Origin: Chionoecetes opilio
Taxonomy: Eukaryota; Arthropoda; Malacostraca; Decapoda; Majidae
Reading direction: 5' to 3'
NCBI GenBank assembly: GCA_016584305.1
Contig: JACEEZ010010163.1
Location: 1-64,000, forward strand
Length of the DNA stretch: 64,000 nucleotides
This document shows positions 21,997 through 31,861 of the stretch, in pieces. The position numbers and the translations under genes are program-made. The notes below the pieces were generated by a model that was not told the DNA's origin, made no database searches, and saw only the letters and a list, made by a program, of their open reading frames with translations. How positions within the stretch are numbered: position 1 is the first letter of the stretch; every line of letters starts with the position of its first letter.

Positions 21997-22110
21997 TGGG
22001 GTCCTGGAACCAAACCTAAAATTTTACATTAGTTATGTGTTTCGTTATACGAGATTTCGCTTTACGAGTATGCCAGGTGGAACCTAACTGCTCGTATCTT
22101 CGGGACATCC

Positions 22111-22113
<3 letters not shown>
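21330..22113. mobile_element. TIR element family V, short form, copy 1
   Basis: The ends are CAGGGAGGTCCCGTTATAC (21330) and CTTCGGGACATCCCTG (to 22113). It contains two direct units of 108 bp at 21529-21636 and from 21637 (landmark AGTCAGGTCACCCCTAGC), then the V right body (TTCTCTTTCAGAATGC). It lacks the 1.1-kb core. Confidence 0.87.
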
Positions 22114-22181
<68 letters not shown>

Positions 22182-22225
22182 ATATATATATATTATATAT
22201 TATAATATTATAAAATACAGTATAT
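22114..22225. repeat. (TA)n microsatellite
   Basis: TA run with TTATATATT interruptions. The poly-C block at 22235-22245 that follows belongs to the right end of the hAT-like element. Confidence 0.95.
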
Positions 22226-22294
22226 ATATATTGCCCCCCCCCTTTTCAATGTTCTGGGTACGCCACAGTACATACTACTAAAGTTTTAGAAGTA

Positions 22295-23037
22295 CAGTAA
22301 TCCCTCACAATAAGATGCCTCACTTTACAATGATTCGCTTATATGAATGATATTCTATAGTACCTTTGCTCATTTTAAGATGCCTCTCGCTAACTTTTAC
22401 GATGGTGCAAGCAATCCATGTCTTCTAAGCTGCCCACTTGTTTGCTGCTAACCTAACCATATACGTAACGGTAACCTAACCTAACCGTTACTGGCAATAA
22501 TTACTTATTCATGATTTTGGGAGGGCAGGATGGGCCGATCTAATCAAGGCCAGTTTATTTGTAATAGTTTATTGGGACATGGCATCAGTGAGTGAGTGGG
22601 TGGGGCCGAGCGGGTGGAGGAGGCCATGGAGCTATAATAGGTTCCTTGCACACGTACTGTCCATCATAGAAAACAAGTCGGCCAAGATGCGCTACTGAAA
22701 GTCCATCCGCATTGAGAACTGCTGAAATATTGCTCAGTATACAGTATTAGTCCATTATTTGTGAAAAAGAATGTTTATGAGGTTAGAAAACAAAATAATG
22801 GAGGGATCAGAAACAGTACGGGGGTTTGAACAGATAAAAAATGTCAGAAAAGTGATGAGATGTGCCAAGGGATTCTGAGTTAAACAGCTGGGAAAAAAGG
22901 ATGTACAGGTCGACATAACACGATTGTTAAATAGGGAAAATCTACAAGTCAAGCAAACACAGATAGCAGAGGAAGAAGTGACAAAAGGGAGACGGAACGT
23001 GCTATGAGGCAGGGTATTTGGTGAAATAAATACAGTA
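22295..23037. mobile_element. Possible TIR element end family P
   Basis: Starts TACAGTAATCCCTCACAATA with the words AAGATGCCTC and TACAATGATTCGC recurring within 100 bp, the same end design as the neighbours. I did not find its other end in the window. The rest of this interval is non-coding, with a TTAGG-like CCTAACCTAACC stretch at 22483-22496. Confidence 0.45.
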
Positions 23038-23922
23038 CAGGGAGGTCCCGTTATACGAGCATTCAATGTACGAGAATCCATGATACGAAAATGTTAAATT
23101 AGGGTCTTTTTTTCAATATACGGATCGAAAATTCAATGCTAAAGACATTCAAACTGGGGTGAGTAAAAATTACCATGTTATTTACTAAAATTATAAAGTC
23201 ATTTACTGTCTATATGATTTTACCTAAGGTTGTTACGATAATCAATCTGAAAATATGATAATTCTGGTGGCTCGGGACGACAATGTGCCCTACAAAAATT
23301 CACTCCCTGGACGATGTACAATGATTCAGATGCGCAGGGGACGAGTTTGTGGGCACGAAGAGGGCTGCGCACCCCTCCCTTGTCCCTTACCTACCCTACC
23401 CTCTTGAAGTCTATTGTATCACGGCGGCAGCACCGAGGATCTTTCCTCTTCCCCAAAGTGATCAAGGGGAGGAGGAAGAACTCTAACCCAGTCATCCCTG
23501 CAAACACAGTCACCGCTGTTTTCTCTCGAGCCTCGGAGAGAGTAAACAGGGACTCTCAGCTGGCTACGTGCCAGCTTCCTGTCTCCCCACACAACATTAC
23601 CACTTGTGAGTGTTATGCATGTTTTATGTTTAATTAATGTGCAGTTATGTTATTTTGTGTGCTATTTTCTCTTTCAGAATGCTTTTTCTACAGAATAGGT
23701 AAATACAGTGGGGGGTAATAAAGACGCTGTGTGTTTGTTGTGTTTGCTATAGTTTATTTTAGCTTGGAAAAACATGTCTTTTTTTTTTTTTTTTTTTAAT
23801 TGATGGGGTCCTGGAACCAAACCTATTTTTTACCATTAGTTACGTGTTTCGTTATAAAGAGATTTCGCTTTTACGTGTATGCCAGGTGGAACCTAACTGC
23901 TCGTATCTTCGGGACCTCCCTG
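23038..23922. mobile_element. TIR element family V, copy 4
   Basis: CAGGGAGGTCCCGTTATAC at 23038 to CTTCGGGACCTCCCTG at 23922, inserted at TA. It differs internally from copy 1: the 108-bp units are absent and about 280 bp of other sequence (23270-23600) precedes the common right body. Confidence 0.85.
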
Positions 23923-24242
23923 TACTTGAAAAATTTTGGGTGTTTCTGATATTTCTTTTTTGCGATATGGCATATGCGTACTTTCATCCTTTATGAGTGC
24001 AGCAAGAAAGCTGTGCCTTTCCAGAGAGAAAAATAGAACGGATAAAATATAGAACGGATCACAATAAGAAAAAGAGGGGTCCCCAGGGTTTATGGTACTC
24101 TCGCTACCGGATCCCTTGTTTTTCGTTGATCCCTTTGTGTGTACCCGTCGGGGAGAGTTCCAAATTTTTACTTTTTATTCAAACATTTTAAGTTCAGTTC
24201 AACGTTTCTCGTTTTCCTATTTTCACAACTCAAAAAAAGGGG
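23923..24242. other. Fragment homologous to 27010-27110 plus tRNA-like stretch
   Basis: 23930-24035 is an inverted match to 27010-27110 (inside the TTAA element), including GTGTTTCTGATA and AAAGGCACAGCT. 24085-24165 resembles the tRNA-like stretch at 47990-48055 but is degraded. No gene. Confidence 0.5.
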
Positions 24243-24243
24243 N
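24243..24243. other. Single N inside a G-run
   Basis: An ambiguous base within about 15 G. Unlike the Ns at 8366 and 37459 I see no long duplicated flank, but it may still be a join. Confidence 0.5.
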
Positions 24244-24458
24244 GGGGGGGGGGGATGGGTAAATGGGTGAGGAATGGGTGGGGGGAATACATACATTTCT
24301 ACATCCATGATTTCAGGAAAGTTATAAGGGGCTATCTGGAGAGTCCATGTTTGGTGGGCCAAAGGCCCACCAAACACAGGTGGTGGGCCGAAGGCCCAAC
24401 AATAGCCCCGCAGGAGCTAGCCAAAAAAGTTCGCCCGGAGGGCGGCTTTGCGGGCTAG
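24244..24458 (+). mobile_element. Helitron 3' terminus
   Basis: Hallmark end: a hairpin CGCCC-GGA-GGGCG at 24432-24444, a 10-nt spacer, then CTAG at 24455-24458 followed by T. The flank right of CTAG (TATTCTAATATT) is the same as position 40580 onward in the uninterrupted family A element, where the preceding bases are GAATTGA. The insertion is therefore between A and T, as Helitrons require. Upstream, 24349-24375 is a perfect 12-bp hairpin and 24381-24400 another with GGGCC/GGCCC. The 5' end lies beyond the N. No Rep/helicase coding is visible. Confidence 0.8.
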
Positions 24459-24641
24459 TATTCTAATATTTTGTTACCTACGACATATAGCTTAGATTTA
24501 ATGTTGTAGATATGCCTTTGTTGCTTTTCTGCTATGTGTTTAGACTTTGTGGAAAATTTGCAGTACACTGGTACCTTGACTTACGAGTGCCCCAACTTAC
24601 GAGCAGTCGCTCGGTCGATTTTTTGCTTTGAGTTACGAGCG

Positions 24642-24646
<5 letters not shown>

Positions 24647-24680
<34 letters not shown>
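24647..24680. repeat. Poly-T tract
   Basis: About 34 T just inside the left end of element B. Confidence 0.95.
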
Positions 24681-24683
<3 letters not shown>

Positions 24684-24815
24684 GCGAGCTTCAGATACAC
24701 GCCGCTAGTTGGCGCAGCGAAAGCCAAAACATCCGCCCAGCATCCCGCGTCTCACTGGTTCACTTCACGTGGTACCTCGCCGTGGAAGCATCTCTGCTGT
24801 GTTGTGCTCACACAG

Positions 24816-25385
24816 GCGAATGCAAATGGCGGAGGGTGAGTGCAGTACGTTTAGCAGCAGTTCCACCCACAGCTGTTTCCAACAGCTGATACACAGAGTA
24901 TAAACACTGGCGAATGCAAATGGCGGAGGGTGAGTGCAGTACGTTAGCGGCAGTTCCACCCACAGCTGTTTCCAACAGCTGATACACAGAGTATAAACAC
25001 TGGCGAATGCAAATGGCGGAGGGTGAGTGCAGTACGTTTAGCGGCAGTTTCCACCCACAGCTGTTTCCAACAGCTGATACACAGAGTATAAACACTGGCG
25101 AATCCAAATGGCGGAGGGTGAGTGCAGTACGTTTAGCGGCAGTTCCACCCACAGCTGTTTCCAACAGCTGATACACAGAGTATAAACACTGGCGAATGCA
25201 AATGGCAGAGGGTGAGTGCAGTACGTTTAGCGGCAGTTCCACCCACAGCTGATACACAGAGTATAAACACTGGCGAATGCAAATGGCGGAGGGTGAGTGC
25301 AGTACGTTTAGCGCAGTTCCACCCACAGCTGATACACAGAGTGTAAACACTGGCGAATGCAAATGGCGGAGGGTGAGTGCAGTCC
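24816..25385. repeat. Tandem array, 93-95 bp and 80-81 bp units
   Basis: Unit starts (GCGAATGCAAATGG) are at 24816, 24910, 25003, 25098, 25192, 25273 and 25353. The first four units are 93-95 bp, and the next two are 81 and 80 bp because a 13-bp piece (TGTTTCCAACAGC) is gone. In the long units CAGCTGTT and AACAGCTG form a perfect 8-bp hairpin. The deletion is what recombination between the two CAGCTG copies would give. The long minus-strand frame through the array is a repeat artefact. Confidence 0.95.
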
Positions 25386-25629
25386 AGGGGGTGCATTTTC
25401 GAACACTACTAAGACCATCTTAGCGCTAGTTGGACATTTTCAAAAAGCAAATTTTGCTCCGCCTAGGACAGGGCAGCGAGTGTAGGCTAAGGCAGGGTTG
25501 GGGTCGCCTTAGCCCGCAATTTCTCTCGTCACCACAGCAACAATGGTTATATTATTGGTTATATATTAATATTTTAGACTATAATTTTTTTATATAGTAT
25601 ATTAGGCTGTATAATACATTATATATAAA

Positions 25630-25634
25630 TATAT

Positions 25635-25706
<72 letters not shown>

Positions 25707-25735
25707 AATATATATATACTATATATATAGCCTAT
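25630..25735. repeat. (TA)n microsatellite
   Basis: TA run inside element C. Confidence 0.95.
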
Positions 25736-26106
25736 ACAATATATGAAAACTATGGTGCCTCCCCGTTTTTACACCCCTTGTTCCGCCACTGTTAATCGGT
25801 GAGGTTAGGTTAATTAATAAGCTTCTTGGGTAGGCGGTGAGATTAGGTTAATGGTGAGATGATATCATTAGATGAGGTTAATGGTGAAAAACCCTGTTTG
25901 GGGGGGCTGGGTGGACTAGATATGGTTTATGTGTTTTTTTGAGTGGACTAGATATGGTTTCTAGTTTATGGTTTCTATCCTAGCTGGGATATTATTTGAT
26001 GAGGTAGTATGTTGCTTTACTCGTAAATCACTTGGGATATTGTCTCTTCACCAGAAAACCCTGCCTACCAGCAGCCCCAAGCTTGCTGGGGAGAGGGATA
26101 TCTTAA

Positions 26107-27390
26107 AGTAATCGTCCAGACCCAATTTTTTTTTTGCCGAATTATGTTGAATGTACATTCAAAACACCTAATCCACCAAAAATAATTGATTTCCAGGCCT
26201 TATTTGCGTAAAAAACACGACTTTTGTAAAAAGCGCGCGAAAAAAAAAATCTCCCTCCAACAGGGCTACGATTGTTATTGATTACGTCAGAACAGGGACG
26301 CCGCAGACACTCTGTCTGACACCTGTCGGCAAATGTTATGATGAGCGATTGTACTTCGGTGTCAGACAGTGAATCTGTCGCTGTGACATCTAGAGAACGA
26401 TGCTCAATCTGAAACCGAAAGAAATGACGCTGGTCGCGTATACTATGAGAAAAACGAACCTCAGATTGTCCATGGAATCCTATGTTTGAGCCCGAGTACG
26501 AGGTGGATGAAACAGGTGTTAGCAGAGCCTGAGGTTCAGCAGGAGGACCTGGCACTTCTCCAAAACATGGATTGGTATATAAGATTAAACCATGTGTGTG
26601 TGGGAATCACAATGAAGGTACTTTCGAGAAAATCCTATGGTTAGTTTGGAGCTACAGTCAAACGTCATTACTCGGAAAACCACATACTAGCATTAACTAC
26701 AGCATAGAGTTGGAAAATAATGCGGGCGGGAAGGCAGAAAGTGTGACAGCCACACCAACACAGGGTCTCTCACCACAGGGCACGCCCACTCCACAACTGG
26801 TTTACTTGGTCTTGTTAAGAGGCAAAGCCTCACAGTCGTGGTGGTCCACCGCTGCTGCCAGTCCTGGCGTCCCTGTCTAACAGGGCCACCTGGTCTGGTA
26901 TAGTGTTGGACTGAGTCAGTCTTACGGGGGGCGCCGTTTCTCAACACAACTGCTCGCCCCAACACACTATAGGCGTGTATCACCCTACACCACGCACTCC
27001 TTTCGTATGCAAACTTTTCTCGAAAGGCACAGCTGTCTTGCTGCACCCATAAAGGATGCATGCATGTGGCAATATAGCAAAAAAAAATCTATCAGAAACA
27101 CCCAAATATCTTCAAGTACTATATTTATCTCTGTGTTTACAAGTTTAAAAGTGCCTCTCTGATCAGCGCGGAAGATGAGCCTCCTGATGCTGCGTCACCG
27201 AACCTGAGCCTGAGCGTCTGCAAACCTTGAGAGCGATTTGAAAACTCGGGGAATTTGCAGATTTTGATTGCGGATTATTTAAAAACGGCTGACTGGATAC
27301 AAAAAGTGACGACGTGTTGTTGATATACTCGTTAATGGCTATGATTTGATGCATTAAATCAGGAATGATGAAATGGTCTGGACGATTACT
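26107..27390. mobile_element. TTAA-flanked TIR element D
   Basis: Perfect 16-bp TIRs AGTAATCGTCCAGACC / GGTCTGGACGATTACT with TTAA directly outside each (26103-26106 and 27391-27394). A TTAA target is characteristic of piggyBac and Kolobok superfamilies. Length 1284 bp. A decayed coding segment lies at 26341-26640. Confidence 0.85.
26341..26640 (+). pseudogene. Decayed coding segment in element D
   Basis: Across frame changes the + strand reads SDCTSVSDSESVAVTSRERC, then QSETERNDAGR, then NPMFEPEYEVDETG, then EVQQEDLALLQNMDW and a CxCGNxN-like block. FEPEY followed by NxDWCxCGNC is the pattern I associate with the P2X7-type cytosolic domain found in many arthropod and fish repeat proteins. 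The Cys-rich block is only partial and is followed by unrelated sequence from about 26650. Low-confidence assignment. Confidence 0.35.
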
Positions 27391-27760
27391 TTAAAAAAAA
27401 GTCAAATTTCCAGATGAACACTACTTCCTTTGGTGGACGAAACTTTTTTTTTCTGGTGAGTTTTGATATGTTTTGAATTAATCTGCTAACCAGTTATGTC
27501 GCAAATAACTTTTTTGTGATTTGGAACAAAAATGACAAAAAACTAATTGAACCTAACCGAACCTATACCTAACCTAACTATATATATATAAAAAAAATAT
27601 TTGCGACAGAAATGGTTAGCAGATTAATTCTAAACATCAAAACTCTACAGAAAAAAAAAAGTTTCGTTATTCACGATAATATCACTACTGGCTATGATGT
27701 GTGTGTGGAGGATGAAAAGGGAGAAGGAAGAGGAGGGAGAAGAAAATAATAGAAGAAAAA

Positions 27761-27843
<83 letters not shown>

Positions 27844-27863
27844 GAAAGAGAGAGAGAGAGAGA
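27761..27863. repeat. (GA)n microsatellite
   Basis: GA run with GGAGA, ACGAG and AAGGGAAAG interruptions. The Arg/Glu-rich plus frame and the Ser/Leu-rich minus frame across it are artefacts. Confidence 0.97.
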
Positions 27864-28179
27864 CTCCCTCGGCGTGGTAACACTGCACTGTGACTGCAGC
27901 AGAAATACATATCTGGCAACTCAGATCGCGGGACAAACGGCGGGAAAAATGAGGGACCCATCATCTCCACGAGTGCCCGACCTTAGGTCTGCAAATTTCT
28001 TCCTTATTTCATCAAGCTTTCTGTGCACGCCCGCTCTGAGTCCACTGAACTTCCCCATCAGGTGCTCTTATTCTGTTTCACAGCCTCCACCAGCTGCTGG
28101 CAGGACAAACAGTCCCCTGCTAGTAAAGTTGGGTTTTCTTGACGGGTTTTCCTGTGGGCTGCTCTATGGTCGCTACACT

Positions 28180-28345
28180 GAAAAACACACACTACCACAC
28201 TTTACCATACCCAAATACACTCAAACACACTCTTAACACCCCTAACACACTACCACATACCTTAACATACTTAAACCCACCCAAACACACACTATTACCC
28301 TCAAAAACACACTCACACACCCACCACACACCACACACACCGCCG
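28180..28345. repeat. Degenerate AC-rich minisatellite
   Basis: Irregular units of the type AAACACACTCTTAACACCC and TACCACATACC. Proline/threonine/histidine frames through it are artefacts. Confidence 0.75.
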
Positions 28346-30038
28346 ATGTGTTTGTGTCATCAGCTGTGGTCTGTTGTTGATGTTTATACGTATTTCCTGC
28401 CAAATACAGACTTGTGTCGCCGCGCGCTGATTGGTTGAAGCGGAGGTGGTGGCACTAAGAAGGGTTGGCCTTACACGAGGCTAAGATGATGTTTGCAAAT
28501 GCTTCCTTAGTAGTCTTCTTAGCCCGGTATAACTAAGTCGTTCTTAGGATGCTAAGAGGGTGTAGTTTAGAGCCTCTTCGAAAATGCCCACCCAGTCATA
28601 TAGGTACAGTCAAAACATTGGGGTGGTTTTTTGGGGGCTGGAATGGATTAATGGTATTTCAATTAATTTCAATGGGGAAAATTGATTTATATACGAGCAA
28701 ACTGAGTTACGAGCTCGATCAATGAACGAATTAAACTCGTAAGCCAAGGTACCACTGTATAGATATTGGTATTATTTTGGTAGTGAACTTTCAAAAGTCC
28801 TAGGACTCTTACCTACATCATCGTGTAGCTTTCTTCATTCTGAGTATTTTGAGCCCCATTTCCCATAGCGCAATGAATAATAATGGAATTACACGTAGTA
28901 CCGAAAAATCTACTGTTATTTCAGACGGAAAGTTAAGTGAGGTTAAATCAGATTAGATTAGGTTAGAGGTGCGGTTTGGTTTAATAACAGAAGATATAGA
29001 GGAAAAAGCGAAAATTACCAATAATATGGCAGTGTGAAGCGTAGCAATGTTTGCGGGGCAGACCTGGAGGTGCAGGTTGCCCCCTCCCCACACACATGTA
29101 AACAAACATTGATGTCCGACAAAAACGAGAGCAGATTAATTCAAAACACATCAAAAACTATTCAGGAGGACTAAGTTTTGGCCTCGAAATCGGTGGTTGC
29201 CTAATAACAAAAATCTACGAAGATATTTAGGTAACACTGTAAGGTAACCACTCTACCTTGTGTTATTGTTGTATTGTTGAAGGGCACCGTTGTCGGGATC
29301 GACGATATTTGCCCTGGTTTACACCTATGAATCTACCACAGTCGCGAAGGTTGATTAGTCTTCTTGAGGAAGGTAAGGTGAAGGCAGGTTCACACTCTGA
29401 AATCACGGCAGCGTTCCGTCAGCCGTGCCTTGTATTCACACTATTCGTCACGGTTCCGTCATTTTCAGCAGTTACTGCTCACCCTCTAAGCAGACATGGT
29501 GCCTCAGAGGCTATGGTTGAAGAAATTTGCATTAATAGCACTTCTGTTGGATAAAGAAGAGGAGTTGAACTCTAAAAGACACTGTTTTGGGTACAAAACC
29601 GTGAGTCAAGCGTTGAGAAACGACAATTATCAGCATGGCACAGTCTCATTACGTTAAAATATTTTCCCCAGAAACGTACGTGACAGGACGGTGATGTGCT
29701 GGAGCCGTGACGGCGGCGCACTGTTTAGTGTAACGCGTCTATTTGTTTGAATGTAAGAAATTCTAACGGATGTGATGAGACTGTGCCGTGTCACCATGAT
29801 GGTATAGTGTGATTCGGCTTTGAGGCGGACGGTTGTGGCACCGTGATGGGTCTTGGTCTTGGTGTACCATGTGGAAGACTTTTGTCCCATCTACAGTACC
29901 GTTGCAGCCTTTTTACTAGCACTCTTTCATACAGTTTCCTTATCCGTAGAGGTACAGGGGTGAGGATTGAGGGTCGAGGTAGTACAAAGGCCTATGCTGT
30001 CTCCTATCCCAATTGCTTACCACTATAGCGGCGCGAAC

Positions 30039-30107
<69 letters not shown>

Positions 30108-30112
30108 CACAC

Positions 30113-30149
<37 letters not shown>
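30039..30149. repeat. (CA)n microsatellite
   Basis: Long CA run with two AACACACAACAC breaks. The same point in family A copies at 41975-41997 and 54168-54178 has only a short (CA) stretch, so this is a locus-specific expansion. Confidence 0.95.
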
Positions 30150-30151
<2 letters not shown>

Positions 30152-31861
30152 ATGCATCGGCATAGGCCATCCCCCTGTCTGGAACCAGGATTAGAGGGTG
30201 ACCTGACGCTGCCCTGACTTGTCCTCGCCGACACAACTGCAACACCAGCCAGGTAATTCAGTCAGCCACAGGACACACAGAGACACACACGACGCGCACC
30301 TCTTGTCCCTACGTTGTACAATGACTCGCTGTCAAATAAACTACATATACACTACGCTGACTAAATCATCTGCATATAGCAGCTCCCATGGATCTCCTGT
30401 TTTGCATTCCTTTGTGGCCTCTTCCCTCACTACCACAAACAAAAGAGGACTGAGATCTGAGCCTTGATGCACCCCCACACCTATCTCAAAGGCATCTGAT
30501 GTTCCTCCAGCTACTCTCACCCTTGATCTTGACCCTTCATACAGTGCCATTACAAGCCTCTCTGGTACCCTTTGTCATCGTAATGCCCATCTGATTGTTC
30601 TTGAAATCCTGTCAAATGCCTTTTCCAGATCCACAAACACATGATACAGCCTTTTCTTCTTCTCCTTATATTTCTCCTATAGATGTCTTGTGATGAAGAT
30701 TGCATCGGTAGTTTGAACTTTCCAGCCAGAAAGCCAAATTGGCAGTCATCGATCTTGATGATTTTCTTAAGCCTTTCACACAACACCCTCTCCCAAATCT
30801 TCATCCCATGTTCTAACAGCTTCACCCCTCTGTACCCACCACATGACAGGGCATCTCCTTTTCCTTAAAACAGTAGTAAGGTAAAAAACTATACTTCCAT
30901 TTTCTGGACCTTTCTCCTCTCATAATCTTTTCAAAAACTCCAGTTAGTTTCTTTTAATCCTGTCCTTCCTGCTAGTTTCAGCATATCACTGCTTACACCC
31001 GGTGGACCTGGTGCCTTTCCATCTTTCATCCCTTTCAAAGCTCTTACTACCTTTTTTTCTATTATATTTTCCACTGGACCTTCCACCATTTCAAACTTCC
31101 TCCAGCTCATTGTTATTTTCTACATCAGCAGTCTCTCAAAATATTCTCTCCATCTTTCTCTCACCTCCCTCTCCACCACTTTGATTCTTAGTTTCGTCTT
31201 TTATATACTTTGCTCCTTGTACATCTTTCTTGTCTTTTCTCATCTGCTTAGCTACTCTGAACATCTTCTGCCTTCCTTCTGCTGTGTTCAAGTTCTGACT
31301 CCACTCCTCCAATGCTAGTTTCTTTGCTATTGCCACTTGCCTCTTAGCATCATTTGTCCTTTCTCTAGACATTTTTTTATCCACCTCACATCTTGATCGT
31401 TGCCACTGTTTGAATGCGATTATTTTCTCCTTAATTTTCTGTTGCACATCTTCATTCCACCACCAAGTCTCCCTTTCTCTACCTCTTCTTCCAGATGTTA
31501 GTCCACACACCTCTTCTCCAGCTCTCGGTATGCTTTCATGTAAGTGGTGCCAGTCTCCCTCTCCTCCTTCCGTTGCAAAGTTTTCTTAAAACTCCTGTCT
31601 CTTGTTGGCCTCTTTCAGCTTCCATAGTTTTATTCTTTTTACACTTTTCACTTTATCCTCTTCATCTTTTTTGGGTTTGAGTACCTACCGAGATTGAGTT
31701 CTACCCATACCAACCTGTGCTGCGTCAAACAAGCCTCTCCAGGTATTGCCTTACAGTTTATGACTTGCACATCTGCTCTTTCCTCATCAGCACCAAATCC
31801 AACTGTGTCTCTGCTCCACCACTTTTGTATGTATTAGCGTTTCTATGTATTTCTTGAAATA

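Larger units (their letters stand above)
25386..28594. mobile_element. Nested TIR element family C
   Basis: The left end GGGTGCATTTTCGAA (about 25388) is matched in inverse by TTCGAAAATGCCCACCC (28578-28594). Both ends then carry CTTAGC/GCTAAG words. It contains the TTAA element, a (GA)n tract and AC-rich minisatellite. No transposase seen. Confidence 0.6.
24566..28757. mobile_element. TIR element family B, 4.2 kb, TA target
   Basis: The left end CACTGGTACCTTGACTTACG and its inverted right end CAAGGTACCACTG- (complement CAGTGGTACC) are flanked by TA on both sides. The empty site GCAGTATAGATATTGG in family A (near 40684) proves a TA duplication. TTACGAG/AGTTACGAGC words repeat at both ends. 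The contents are later insertions and a tandem array. No intact transposase. Confidence 0.85.
24459..30345. mobile_element. DNA transposon family A, copy 1, interrupted
   Basis: 24459-24565 plus 28758-30345 align in order to 40580-40686 and 40687-42198 of the complete copy. The left terminus is missing (Helitron/N) and the right third is replaced by a LINE from about 30346. The 4.19-kb element B is inserted at a TA in between. Confidence 0.85.

Noticed and set aside
22755..23081. Minus-strand frame of 108 codons
   Set aside because: It crosses the border of V element copy 4 at 23038 and has no recognisable motif on either strand.
24808..25362. Minus-strand open frame of 184 codons with Cys/His/Leu-rich repeats
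   Set aside because: It is the translation of the 93/80-bp tandem array. Frame openness follows from the repeat and the frame shifts between long and short units.
24816..25385. CRISPR-like regular repeat spacing
   Set aside because: Units are contiguous near-identical repeats without unique spacers, in eukaryotic DNA with no cas genes. It is an ordinary minisatellite.
26142..26555. Minus-strand frame of 137 codons
   Set aside because: The opposite strand carries the decayed coding text (FEPEY, NMDW) and the minus frame has no recognisable motif, so it is a shadow frame.
27694..28236. Plus-strand frame of 180 codons rich in Arg-Glu
   Set aside because: It crosses the (GA)n microsatellite. 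The non-repeat part has no recognisable domain and no family similarity.
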